Source of the DNA: a virus
Strand: one strand, 5' to 3'
DNA length: 64,000 nucleotides
Virus record (IMG/VR): IMGVR_UViG_3300032331_000527
Location: 1-64,000 of that record
Positions 55,419-62,841 of the stretch are shown here, one piece after another. Position numbers and translations under genes: made by a program. Position 1 is the stretch's first letter. Each line of letters begins with the position of its first letter. The notes beneath the pieces were generated by a model. That model saw nothing but the letters and a program-made list of their open reading frames with translations. It made no database searches and was not told where the DNA came from.

Positions 55419-56528
55419 TCAGTTACCCTGCTTTATAGTTATCGTTGTGGTCCCAGCGCTGTTTACCATCTGTGTCACTGAACCACCATCTTGAGTCAAA
55501 TTCAACGTCATGTTATGCGTAGTTGATACAGTCAATTCCATATATGCGTTGTACGTTTCACGATAGAGCGTCACGTTATCTTGCTCAACAAAATACTTCA
55601 AACCTGTTGCAGCATTATATTTAGGCAGCAAAGCGTTGAACTCTGCAAGCTCATTACCTAACATCTGCGAATTTGATAGATCTAAAAAGTTCAGTAGAAA
55701 ATCACTATCAAGGAAATTGCGATCTAGTTTGTCATACTCGTTGAGATAGTTTTTGTCAAGCTCGCCATACTTTAGAAAATCAACGCCAAGTAAGTCTGCA
55801 TCTAATACGTTCGCGGCACGTTCTACTGTTTGTTCGCGCATGACAGGTTTCGCTGGTGCTACGATAAGCATATTGTTTATCTGATCTAGATTCAAATTCA
55901 TAATGTTGGACTTGAGTGTGCTAGTACTCGCTTGCACGTTTACTGTTTCAAATGCTCTAGTTAGCCAAATAACACCTGCATCTGTAGTAACAGATATGGA
56001 ACCAACCACGCAGTCTCGTTCAATATTACGCCAGCCAGCAGGACAAGAAGGAAGAAGGACAATAGTAGAGCGCCCAATTTCATCGACGGTACCTGAGAAA
56101 TCAGTTCCGCGGACACCGATTGTTGCTGTTGGTGTTTCCACCATGACTTGTTGCGGATCTGATTTAGCAATTTGCCCGGATGCATATTTGATAGTGCCGA
56201 GCGCCATCTTGATGCCAAGCTTGCCAGTTTTCTTTTCACCATCGTAAACAAAATTGTCAATGACAAGGCGGCTGTGCTCCGTTATCTGGACTTTAGTTTC
56301 GTCTCGGAACGTGATTCCCGCTTTACTGTTTGCGGTCGTTATTGTGTCCTTCATCTCAACGCCACTTTGCAGTGCGCTAGGAATCACGTTCGTTTCACGT
56401 TTTATTTCAGCTGGTCCTGACTGCTCAGTGACTTTTCCGACTTCCGCTTCAGTTGTGGTTGGACTTAACAGTAAGAGTATTGCCAGTACCAGTGATTGTA
56501 GAAATGACCTTAGAGTCAACAGCGCCAC
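55419..56528 (-). CDS. Secreted FecR-domain protein with curlin-like C-terminus
   Basis: 369 residues. A signal peptide (LTLRSFLQSLVLAILLLLSP region) precedes a FecR domain about 30-200: SALQSGVEMKDTITTANSKAGITFRD, then TLGIKMALGTIKYASG, then VETPTATIGVRGTDFSG, which is the FecR core. Helical, D/L-rich sequence follows (about 235-310). The last 45 residues (MTLNLTQDGGSVTQMVNSAG, then TTTITIKQGN) look like one or two curlin repeats. FecR domains often relay or gate signals in the periplasm. The gene overlaps the upstream curlin gene by 80 bases. Confidence 0.86.
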   Translation of the reverse strand: MALLTLRSFLQSLVLAILLLLSPTTTEAEVGKVTEQSGPAEIKRETNVIPSALQSGVEMKDTITTANSKAGITFRDETKVQITEHSRLVIDNFVYDGEKKTGKLGIKMALGTIKYASGQIAKSDPQQVMVETPTATIGVRGTDFSGTVDEIGRSTIVLLPSCPAGWRNIERDCVVGSISVTTDAGVIWLTRAFETVNVQASTSTLKSNIMNLNLDQINNMLIVAPAKPVMREQTVERAANVLDADLLGVDFLKYGELDKNYLNEYDKLDRNFLDSDFLLNFLDLSNSQMLGNELAEFNALLPKYNAATGLKYFVEQDNVTLYRETYNAYMELTVSTTHNMTLNLTQDGGSVTQMVNSAGTTTITIKQGN

Positions 56529-57126
56529 CTTGCTTTATATCTACAGTGTTTGTTGCACCTAAGATATTCACATCGGCTTCATGACCATTCGTAGATGCTA
56601 CGCCTGTTTGAATGATGTTGACATTATTGCCTCCACCACCGTCAATAAGAACCGTACTCTTCGCACCCGCGACTGCGCTGGAATCATTCTCTATGTTTAC
56701 GGTGTTGTTGTCTGTGTTAATTGTAACAGTTGATAATGTAAGCCCTTCAGCTTTTTGTGTCACTGTGTTTCCGTCACCCGTAACTGTGTTGTTGATAATG
56801 GATCCTGTACAGCTTCCGCTCACGCCGCAAGCAATTTCAATCGTATTGCTGTCGCCTGTGACTAACGAATTTACCTGTACAGCATCACCCTGAACATTAA
56901 TGCTCATCAGGTTGCTATTACCAATCTGATCAATCGTGACAATGTTATTTTGTCCGTTGAATATTGCTTTGTCGGTGACATTACCAATCGCATTCGAATT
57001 GCCAGTTTGAGTCAATGAAATTGTAGATCCGCCACCTATTTGGTCTACATACACACTATTGCTCGCGGCGTTTGCATATTGAAGCATAACCAAGAATGAC
57101 AAAAATGCCAGTCTTGTACGTTTCAT
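56449..57126 (-). CDS. Secreted curlin-repeat protein (CsgA-like)
   Basis: 225 residues with signal peptide MKRTRLAFLSFLVMLQYANA. The mature protein has repeated curlin ladders such as VYVDQIGGGSTISLTQTGNS, then NIVTIDQIGNSNLMSINVQG and NVNIIQTG, VDIKQGG, with alternating N and Q. It also has one disulphide-capable pair (ACGVSGSC) in the middle. It is the likely major fibre subunit and substrate of the CsgG pore encoded next to it. The repeats are less regular than in E. coli CsgA. Confidence 0.86.
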   Translation of the reverse strand: MKRTRLAFLSFLVMLQYANAASNSVYVDQIGGGSTISLTQTGNSNAIGNVTDKAIFNGQNNIVTIDQIGNSNLMSINVQGDAVQVNSLVTGDSNTIEIACGVSGSCTGSIINNTVTGDGNTVTQKAEGLTLSTVTINTDNNTVNIENDSSAVAGAKSTVLIDGGGGNNVNIIQTGVASTNGHEADVNILGATNTVDIKQGGAVDSKVISTITGTGNTLTVKSNHN

Positions 57127-57130
57127 TTTG

Positions 57131-57934
57131 TTACCTCTTTTTGATACTCCAGAGCTTCTTCTTAGCTCCCTCCTTTATCATATCTGCTACTGCTGCTTCA
57201 ATTGCTATTCTAACTGCATACGTCGTAGGTTCATTAACAGCAGTTCCTGCTTCGAATTCCAAAGATTTCGTACCTACATCAAGAAATTTAAAAACGTTCG
57301 CGCCAGCACTTGTACTAAGAACTGTCTTGGATGATCCTGTTGAAAGTAAAATCTCACCTGTGTTTATGGATATCAAACGGATAACAACAGTGACTTCATC
57401 TTTACGATATTCTTGAGTAGCTCCGATTCCTAAGAATCTTGCGCCTATACCACCTGTTCCTACGTTAGTATCATAACCAACAACACCGCCATCTAACATA
57501 ATGCCAGCAACAGTAAGTGGTGTCAATGGCTTCGCTTGATCCTTTTCATAAAGCTCGCGCTGACTACGAATCAGCTGACGTTCTTTTACTAGATTATCAA
57601 GTGAAGCACGTTCTACAACTTGAAACCACTTACCTTTACCCGCATCCTGTAGTGCCTTGATTAGAAAAACTTCAGAGCCCTGCGTCACAGCAGAACTTAG
57701 ACTAGCAAAACCACTAGCTGGTTTACGTTGTCCTGTTAGATCAGGGAAACGATACACAGCGATTGGAATAAGAGGTCCGTCTACACCTTTCAGATTGGCT
57801 AATTCATTGAAACGCTTAGTCGTAATAACTTCGGGTGCTTCAACAGTAACTTCCATCGTTTCTTTAGTCACTTGAGTAGGCATACAACCAACTAACAATA
57901 GACTAGCAAGAACTATGCCAAAAATCTTTACCAT
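57131..57934 (-). CDS. csgG: Curli secretion pore CsgG
   Basis: 267 residues, lipoprotein signal peptide with lipobox LLLVGC (Cys17). Characteristic CsgG sequence: VYRFPDLTGQRK, SSAVTQGSEVFLIKALQDAG, WFQVVERASLDNLVKERQLIR, then ILDGGVVGYDTNVGTGG, RYFGIG-like GARFLGIGATQEYRKDEVTVVIRLIS and INTGEILLS. The family forms a nonameric outer-membrane channel through which unfolded curlin subunits pass. It overlaps csgF by 7 bases. It is complete, with no missing motif. Confidence 0.97.
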   Translation of the reverse strand: MVKIFGIVLASLLLVGCMPTQVTKETMEVTVEAPEVITTKRFNELANLKGVDGPLIPIAVYRFPDLTGQRKPASGFASLSSAVTQGSEVFLIKALQDAGKGKWFQVVERASLDNLVKERQLIRSQRELYEKDQAKPLTPLTVAGIMLDGGVVGYDTNVGTGGIGARFLGIGATQEYRKDEVTVVIRLISINTGEILLSTGSSKTVLSTSAGANVFKFLDVGTKSLEFEAGTAVNEPTTYAVRIAIEAAVADMIKEGAKKKLWSIKKR

Positions 57935-58377
57935 GCTAAACTCCCATATGGGACAACGACTTCTGTCACGCTGCCACCAGCATCCGTAATTCTTAGAGTA
58001 ATCTGTGATCCATCAGATGACCACTGAACGTTATTCGAAGCGATATCAAATGTACCTGAGGTATTTCCGTTATCAGTAAACAACTGCTCGGCTATTTTCT
58101 GCGAGAGCGTCGCGTACACGCGAGACTCCAAATTGTTCAAGAATTTTGCCAGATTAGTATTTTTCGCGGCGGACGCAGCTGCAGCTGCTTCAGCTTTTTT
58201 ATCTTCAGCCATCTTTTGTCTACGAGAAGCTTCTAGATTGTCGATTGTTAGAACGTGAGCTGAAAAACCTATACCACTGAAAGAAGGACTCTTAAACTGA
58301 AACTGTAAATCGTTTGCTAGAGTACTACTGCTTAGGATTAGGAGGAAGCTCAGTGCTGTGATCGTGCATCTGTTCAT
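57928..58377 (-). CDS. csgF: Curli assembly factor CsgF
   Basis: 149 residues with signal peptide ending SSSTLA. The mature N-terminus DLQFQFKSPSFSGIGF matches the conserved CsgF head (FQFRNPNFGG) that plugs into CsgG. An A/K-rich linker, then NLAKFLNNLESRVYATLSQKIAEQ and a beta-rich end (FDIASNNVQWSSDGSQITLRITD) follow. CsgF anchors the curlin nucleator at the cell surface. Translation starts 53 bases before the stop codon of the small membrane-protein gene upstream. Confidence 0.93.
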   Translation of the reverse strand: MNRCTITALSFLLILSSSTLANDLQFQFKSPSFSGIGFSAHVLTIDNLEASRRQKMAEDKKAEAAAAASAAKNTNLAKFLNNLESRVYATLSQKIAEQLFTDNGNTSGTFDIASNNVQWSSDGSQITLRITDAGGSVTEVVVPYGSLAW

Positions 58378-58636
58378 ATTTCTGTTCCTCGATTTGTTGT
58401 CCTCGTAGCGTAAGCACTACGTTGACTTTCTGATTTAATCGAATAAGGTCATTATCTAGCATTCGAATACGATCAATCAAAGCAATCAGAACTGTATTAG
58501 CTTCGGAGAGTATGGGTTTGATTTCTTGAGTAGCCCACTTCCAAACATAAAAGATAAGGTATCCCATACCGCCAGCAGCGACGATGGGAAATCCATACTT
58601 ATTAATCATTTCTACTATGTCACCAGGCCCGGCCAT
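58325..58636 (-). CDS. Small one-helix membrane protein with coiled coil
   Basis: 103 residues. One hydrophobic helix (about 13-33, GFPIVAAGGMGYLIFYVWKWA) is followed by a coiled coil (about 40-75, with ALIDRIRMLDNDLIRLNQKVNVVL) and a polar tail. Similar in plan to its upstream neighbour and to BhlA/UviB-type holin-like proteins. It might be a holin-like protein or an inner-membrane partner of the curli system. It overlaps csgF at its 3' end. Confidence 0.66.
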   Translation of the reverse strand: MAGPGDIVEMINKYGFPIVAAGGMGYLIFYVWKWATQEIKPILSEANTVLIALIDRIRMLDNDLIRLNQKVNVVLTLRGQQIEEQKYEQMHDHSTELPPNPKQ

Positions 58637-58920
58637 TAGTCTCTCCTTGCGTCGTTTTTACCGTCAGCTCTTGCGATACGATCTGTGTCTGGCTTTATGC
58701 CGAGTGCGTTCGATACCAAAGTATCGATGCGAATAACGTCATGGTTCATAGTCTTAACTCGATTGTCGAGCGCCGTGATAATTCCGCTCATTCCTTTAAC
58801 GCTACCCATCACACCGGCCAGAATAAATTTGAGCGTCAGGAACACGAAATATCCACCCGCGATTGACGAAGCAATAGGAAACCCCACTTCAGCCACGAGC
58901 TTGAAAAATTCTGCATTCAT
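58636..58920 (-). CDS. Small one-helix membrane protein, paralogue of the previous
   Basis: 94 residues. VGFPIASSIAGGYFVFLTLKFIL is the membrane helix (about 11-33), followed by ALDNRVKTMNHDVIRIDTLV, parallel to its neighbour (the D-x-x-R-x-x-x-x-D-H/N-D-[LV]-I-R pattern is shared), so the two are probably a duplication. It is the first gene after a late-promoter-like AATAAATA and would head the curli operon. Function unknown; holin-like is a guess. Confidence 0.66.
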   Translation of the reverse strand: MNAEFFKLVAEVGFPIASSIAGGYFVFLTLKFILAGVMGSVKGMSGIITALDNRVKTMNHDVIRIDTLVSNALGIKPDTDRIARADGKNDARRD

Positions 58921-58942
58921 AACATGTCCTTTCCTTTTACGC

Positions 58943-58950
58943 TATTTATT
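58943..58950 (-). promoter_or_regulatory. Late-promoter variant (AATAAATA) heading the curli cluster
   Basis: The minus strand reads AATAAATA in the divergent gap between the plus-strand oxygenase gene and the membrane-protein/curli genes, 23 bases before the start at 58920. Confidence 0.45.
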
Positions 58951-58968
58951 CAAGTGCTATATAGTTTT

Positions 58969-59658
58969 ATGATTGAACATGCTCTATTCCCTACGCTCGT
59001 ATGTGAGTTCGACTATCCCCGAAAAGACCTCTTTAAAAGAACGTTTTATGATCGTATTTTTGATTATATGACGGGTGATGGCTACTCAAACGAGTTTACA
59101 GGACACGTTAACATCCATCACGAAGAATCATTTTTGCCTTTCTTTCAGTTCGCTATCGACTGTGTTAAGCAGTACGCTTCTCGACTCCATATCGACAACG
59201 AACGCTTTGATTACAACATCACAAAGACTTGGCTGAATATCAAAAAAGAAAACTCAACAAATCTGCATCATCATCGCGACGCTCATATATCGTTCACTTA
59301 TTATGTCAATGTGCCTGAGTCGTTTTCGCGCCCAATTAGGTTTCACAACTACGAGCATAGAAATGAGCCTTATCCAGGTTCAATTCTATGGAACAACACA
59401 ACTAACACATGGGATGAGATAAACGCATACACTTGGCAATTTAATCCAAAAGAAGGACAGCTTTTTGTGTTTCCTTCTTCGTTGCCGCATGATACTGTAG
59501 GACAAAATGATAGTAGCATAGATAGTGGTACAACAAACGAATATGAGTTATCGCAGAATCGTATTTGTTTAGCAGCAGATATTGTTATGACCTACAAAGA
59601 AAATATGAAATCTCCTCTCGGAATCCAACCGATTAGTAATTGGAGAACTTTTGAATGA
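58969..59658 (+). CDS. 2-oxoglutarate/Fe(II) oxygenase, TIGR02466-type
   Basis: 229 residues from the ATG at 58969; an in-frame ATG at 58924 lies upstream but homology starts with HALFPTLVCEFDY. The iron-binding HxD is in NLHHHRDAHISFTYYVNVP, the distal histidine is in FPSSLPHDTVGQN, and the 2-oxoglutarate arginine is probably in QNRICLAADIV. This fits the small putative 2OG-Fe(II) oxygenase family (PF13759) seen in many marine phages. Target unknown. It is one of only two plus-strand genes here and overlaps the next by 4 bases. Confidence 0.83.
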   Translation: MIEHALFPTLVCEFDYPRKDLFKRTFYDRIFDYMTGDGYSNEFTGHVNIHHEESFLPFFQFAIDCVKQYASRLHIDNERFDYNITKTWLNIKKENSTNLHHHRDAHISFTYYVNVPESFSRPIRFHNYEHRNEPYPGSILWNNTTNTWDEINAYTWQFNPKEGQLFVFPSSLPHDTVGQNDSSIDSGTTNEYELSQNRICLAADIVMTYKENMKSPLGIQPISNWRTFE

Positions 59659-60278
59659 CGTACACTACCATATACAATGATCCATTATCAAGAGCTAAGG
59701 TATTGCATCCGTGGATTTATTGGGATAATGCGTTTACCGACGAAGAAATTGATGAGATTGTTGCGTATTGTGACAATAAAGAACTTATGTCTGGAACAGT
59801 AGTTGGTCCTGACTCAGAAGAAACAGTAGAAGAAGGTCGTGTTTCAAAGGTTGCTTTTCATGGAAGAAACCCAGATACAGCTTGGATATTTGACAGATTG
59901 AATTTCACTATCCAATCAGCCAACGAACAGTTTTTCAATTATCATCTGAATGGATACGATGCATTTCAGTACACAACATACAGTGATACTGATAAAGGTC
60001 ATTATACATGGCATATGGATACGCATTTTGGACAACCAGCAGGATCATTAAAATTCGATGAACCGAGAAAGTTATCACTAACTCTTATGTTGAATGATGA
60101 TTACGAAGGCGGAGAATTTCAATTTAATTTTAGCAATGAGTCGGATGCGATAATTCCAGTCAAGAAAAAAGGACGGATACTAATGTTCCCGTCCTTCATG
60201 CTTCATAGAGTTGCTCCAGTAACAAAAGGTATCCGTAGATCCATCGTTATTTGGGTAGTAGGTCCTAAGTTCGTTTAG
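59655..60278 (+). CDS. 2-oxoglutarate/Fe(II) oxygenase, PKHD/prolyl-hydroxylase type
   Basis: 207 residues. The iron site is YTWHMDTHFG (HxD) and MLHRVAPV (distal H), with RRSIVIW supplying the arginine for 2-oxoglutarate. The strand LSLTLMLNDDYEGGEFQF and the PKKKGRILMFPSF-type segment are typical of P4H-like/PiuC hydroxylases. It may hydroxylate proline in a phage or host protein. Its stop codon overlaps that of the convergent minus gene (60275), as TTAG. Confidence 0.88.
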   Translation: MTYTTIYNDPLSRAKVLHPWIYWDNAFTDEEIDEIVAYCDNKELMSGTVVGPDSEETVEEGRVSKVAFHGRNPDTAWIFDRLNFTIQSANEQFFNYHLNGYDAFQYTTYSDTDKGHYTWHMDTHFGQPAGSLKFDEPRKLSLTLMLNDDYEGGEFQFNFSNESDAIIPVKKKGRILMFPSFMLHRVAPVTKGIRRSIVIWVVGPKFV

Positions 60279-60661
60279 ATATTCAGATTAATGTTAGTGC
60301 TGTAACCGTTTGCGAATACTAACTCTGTGTGGGATTTTTCTACTGAAATCCCACCACCTTTAGAACTGATCATGCTCAGAAATTCAGTTTTTGCTGTATC
60401 TGTGCTTTGCGATAAAGTACGGAAAAACGCTCTCGCAGTCACTTCTTCTGCTCCGTCGCGCGATTCGCATTGATATACGAATTTGATCGTATTTTCATCT
60501 ACTCTAGTTCGAGTGACGTTACCTGTATGTCCAGGCAGAGTGCGAACAAAATTGATATAGTTGTTCGCTATAATCTGTTCGCTCTCTGTGTATGTAGCAG
60601 GATCAACAAAAATCTGATCGTCGTCTTTGACTGCATAGCGATGAATCTGATATCCAGCCAT
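60275..60661 (-). CDS. Hypothetical 128-residue protein
   Basis: 128 residues with no membrane segment: MAGYQIHRYAVKDDDQIFVDP, a helix ESEQIIANNYINFVRTLPG, a beta part NTIKFVYQCESRDGAEEV and a helical FFRTLSQSTDTAKTEFLSM, ending ISVEKSHTELVFANGYSTN. Small soluble alpha/beta protein, not recognised. A late promoter lies 40 bases upstream. Confidence 0.62.
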   Translation of the reverse strand: MAGYQIHRYAVKDDDQIFVDPATYTESEQIIANNYINFVRTLPGHTGNVTRTRVDENTIKFVYQCESRDGAEEVTARAFFRTLSQSTDTAKTEFLSMISSKGGGISVEKSHTELVFANGYSTNINLNI

Positions 60662-60671
60662 ATGAAAACCT

Positions 60672-61607
60672 CTAGTTCGATGCCTTTGGATTATATACCC
60701 TATTTATAAAGGCTAACTCGTTCTTGATAGTAGCCTCTGTTTCTTTGGGATCCATGCAATATGAAAGATATGGTGCTCTAAGCTCCGCCACTTTCTTAAA
60801 GTCTGGATGCGCGCACGCGAGCTTCATGTCGGCTTCAAACGTCTTAACGAATCCAGCTCGCTCTTTAGGTACAGCAAAGAGTAGGATTGTCTGAAGATTA
60901 AACTCAGGGAATCCGATTTCTTTACCTGTAGGAGCATCTGGGAAAGTCTTCATACGCTCGTCAGAAGAAACAAGAAGCGCCTTAAGACCAATCATATCTG
61001 GCATTGTGAATACCGTATAGTCGACTTCCTTATTCTGAACTGCTAGAACGATATCTGGAACAGACTTGTACTTGATCTCATCGACTCTACCTTCAATCCC
61101 ATATTTTTTCATAAACAAATCGTTCATCATTCTAGCTGCTGGGCCAATAAGAGTCGAGCCGACATATGATTTTGGCTTGCTCTTAATAGAAGCAACAAGA
61201 TCGTCGATATTCTTAATCGGAGAATCTAGAGCAACTAGAACACCAAGCGTGTTCTTACCAATACCTGTACTGATGATAAAGTCATTATCACGATCAAATC
61301 CTGGCTTTGGGTTCTCTATCCTATTAACTGTAAGGGTCGAAATTCCTGTATAGAATACAACATCTTGATTTTGTTTAGCTAGAACAGTTGCTCTTAACGC
61401 AGCAACGTCACCAGCAGCGCCCATTGAAAATGCGAACTTGTATTCTCTTTCTTTTTGAACTGTGTTCAGAATCTGTGTAATACCAACTCCGATTAGTCCA
61501 CCACTACCAATAACTGGTAATGCGCTGACGAGTTCCACTTGCTTTTGCGCTAGTGCTGGAGACGCCAACATAGCGGCGAGTAAAGCAATTTTAATACCAC
61601 GAAACAT
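60672..61607 (-). CDS. Periplasmic binding protein, TctC/Bug family
   Basis: 311 residues with signal peptide MFRGIKIALLAAMLASPALA. The mature sequence follows the tripartite tricarboxylate transporter receptor pattern: P-x-G-x-G-G-x-x-[RG]-x-G (ALPVIGSGGLIGVG), then ISTLTVNR, NTLGVLVALDSPIKNIDDLVASIK, YVGSTLIGPAARMMNDLF and VDYTVFTMPD. Bug-type proteins bind carboxylates in the periplasm. No TctA/TctB membrane genes are seen. A phage-encoded solute binding protein is unusual; it may feed a host transporter. Confidence 0.85.
   Translation of the reverse strand: MFRGIKIALLAAMLASPALAQKQVELVSALPVIGSGGLIGVGITQILNTVQKEREYKFAFSMGAAGDVAALRATVLAKQNQDVVFYTGISTLTVNRIENPKPGFDRDNDFIISTGIGKNTLGVLVALDSPIKNIDDLVASIKSKPKSYVGSTLIGPAARMMNDLFMKKYGIEGRVDEIKYKSVPDIVLAVQNKEVDYTVFTMPDMIGLKALLVSSDERMKTFPDAPTGKEIGFPEFNLQTILLFAVPKERAGFVKTFEADMKLACAHPDFKKVAELRAPYLSYCMDPKETEATIKNELAFINRVYNPKASN
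60701..60708 (-). promoter_or_regulatory. T4-type late promoter (TATAAATA)
   Basis: Exact TATAAATA on the minus strand inside the last codons of the TctC-like gene, 40 bases before the gene starting at 60661. Confidence 0.7.
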
Positions 61608-62841
61608 TTAATTCTCCTATTGTGTAAGGTTCTGTAAAGATGTGTTTTCCAAGCAACTCTTTCTCTGCAACTTTGGCGTATTTCTTTAAGTAGAATTTGT
61701 TGTACTCTTCTAAAGCTTCGGCTGCTGCATTATCTTTCTGAATCAGTGAGACTAATTCATATTCCGGTGATCTAGTTCCTGGCTTGGGAGCAACAAACAT
61801 ATTACTGTTCCAATAGTAATAGATCAACTCATCGTATCTACGATAGATATTTCCAACAAGACTAGGTGAGACGTCAGCCTTATTGAAAACAATCGCTCGT
61901 TCTTGACTGTACATAAATGCAGCATAGAAATCTCTATCGGATTCCAACTTACGCTTGATCACATGAGATTGTTTGATTGGGATGAGGGGACAATCTGGCG
62001 TCCAGAAAAAGTTTTCGATAGTATAGATATCGTCTACGTCTTTTTTCTGGATCATCTTCACGGAGTGCATTGATGCATCGCTGAAACGGAATTGAAGATG
62101 ATTGTCTAATATATTTAGCGATGGTTTCTCGACTCCTCTGATAAAAGCTGCGTTATTTTTTCTTACAGCATGTTTATTATTGTGATGCTGTTGGAAGAAG
62201 CTTCTCGTATATGGCGTCTTTATTGTTACGAACGATGGATTACTGACGAACTTATCCATACCCAAACTCGAGAATTTATTGCTGACGATATCGCCAACAG
62301 CGAAATCTGATGCGTCTAACAGCGTGATCTTAGTGTTTGGACTTCTATCAGCTATGATCTTCAGCTGTGGTTTAACCATAATATCGAATTCTAAAAGTGT
62401 CTTGATAGAAGCGTCTTTCATCAACTCGTTTTTGTCGAATCTGTTAAGAGCTTTGCTGTAGTGAACTGTCTGTATCTCGTCAATGAAAATGTTGTTATCT
62501 AAGAATGTGTAGAGAATCTCGTGTGAGTCTGCTCCTCCAGAATAGCTAAGAATGAGATAGTCATACTTGTCACGCAATTGTTGACAACGTTCGACATAGA
62601 GCTGCTTGAGAGTTTGCTCTGGTTCTTTTGACCAGTCACGTGTCTTGAACACTGGCTCGTTGAAACAATAGTAAATAGTTTCACGACCAGCGCCTCGACT
62701 GATCCTAATATCAGCAGGGATATTATGAATCTTCTCGCGCAGATTTACGCCAGCAACCATCTCATCGAGCAGATCCTCTCGACTGATATAGATCTTGTTA
62801 CCATGAAGATAGAAACCGCAATGCAGTTGAGGATATATCAT
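61591..62841 (-). CDS. PP-loop ATPase (asparagine-synthase/N-type ATP pyrophosphatase-like)
   Basis: 416 residues. A SGGADS PP-loop (LSYSGGADSHEILYTF, about 97-112) follows an N-terminal extension of about 95 residues and a strand YDYLIL. The C-terminal half is helical and unlike known members. The PP-loop superfamily activates substrates by adenylation (asparagine synthase, GMP synthase, QueC, tRNA-sulphur enzymes). No QueC zinc cysteines are visible. Paralogue of the gene at 62838. It overlaps the TctC-like gene by 17 bases. Confidence 0.75.
   Translation of the reverse strand: MIYPQLHCGFYLHGNKIYISREDLLDEMVAGVNLREKIHNIPADIRISRGAGRETIYYCFNEPVFKTRDWSKEPEQTLKQLYVERCQQLRDKYDYLILSYSGGADSHEILYTFLDNNIFIDEIQTVHYSKALNRFDKNELMKDASIKTLLEFDIMVKPQLKIIADRSPNTKITLLDASDFAVGDIVSNKFSSLGMDKFVSNPSFVTIKTPYTRSFFQQHHNNKHAVRKNNAAFIRGVEKPSLNILDNHLQFRFSDASMHSVKMIQKKDVDDIYTIENFFWTPDCPLIPIKQSHVIKRKLESDRDFYAAFMYSQERAIVFNKADVSPSLVGNIYRRYDELIYYYWNSNMFVAPKPGTRSPEYELVSLIQKDNAAAEALEEYNKFYLKKYAKVAEKELLGKHIFTEPYTIGELNVSWY

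Noticed and set aside
55731-55759. TTGACA inside the FecR gene
   Set aside because: The -10 position reads TATGAC with no supporting context; considered chance.
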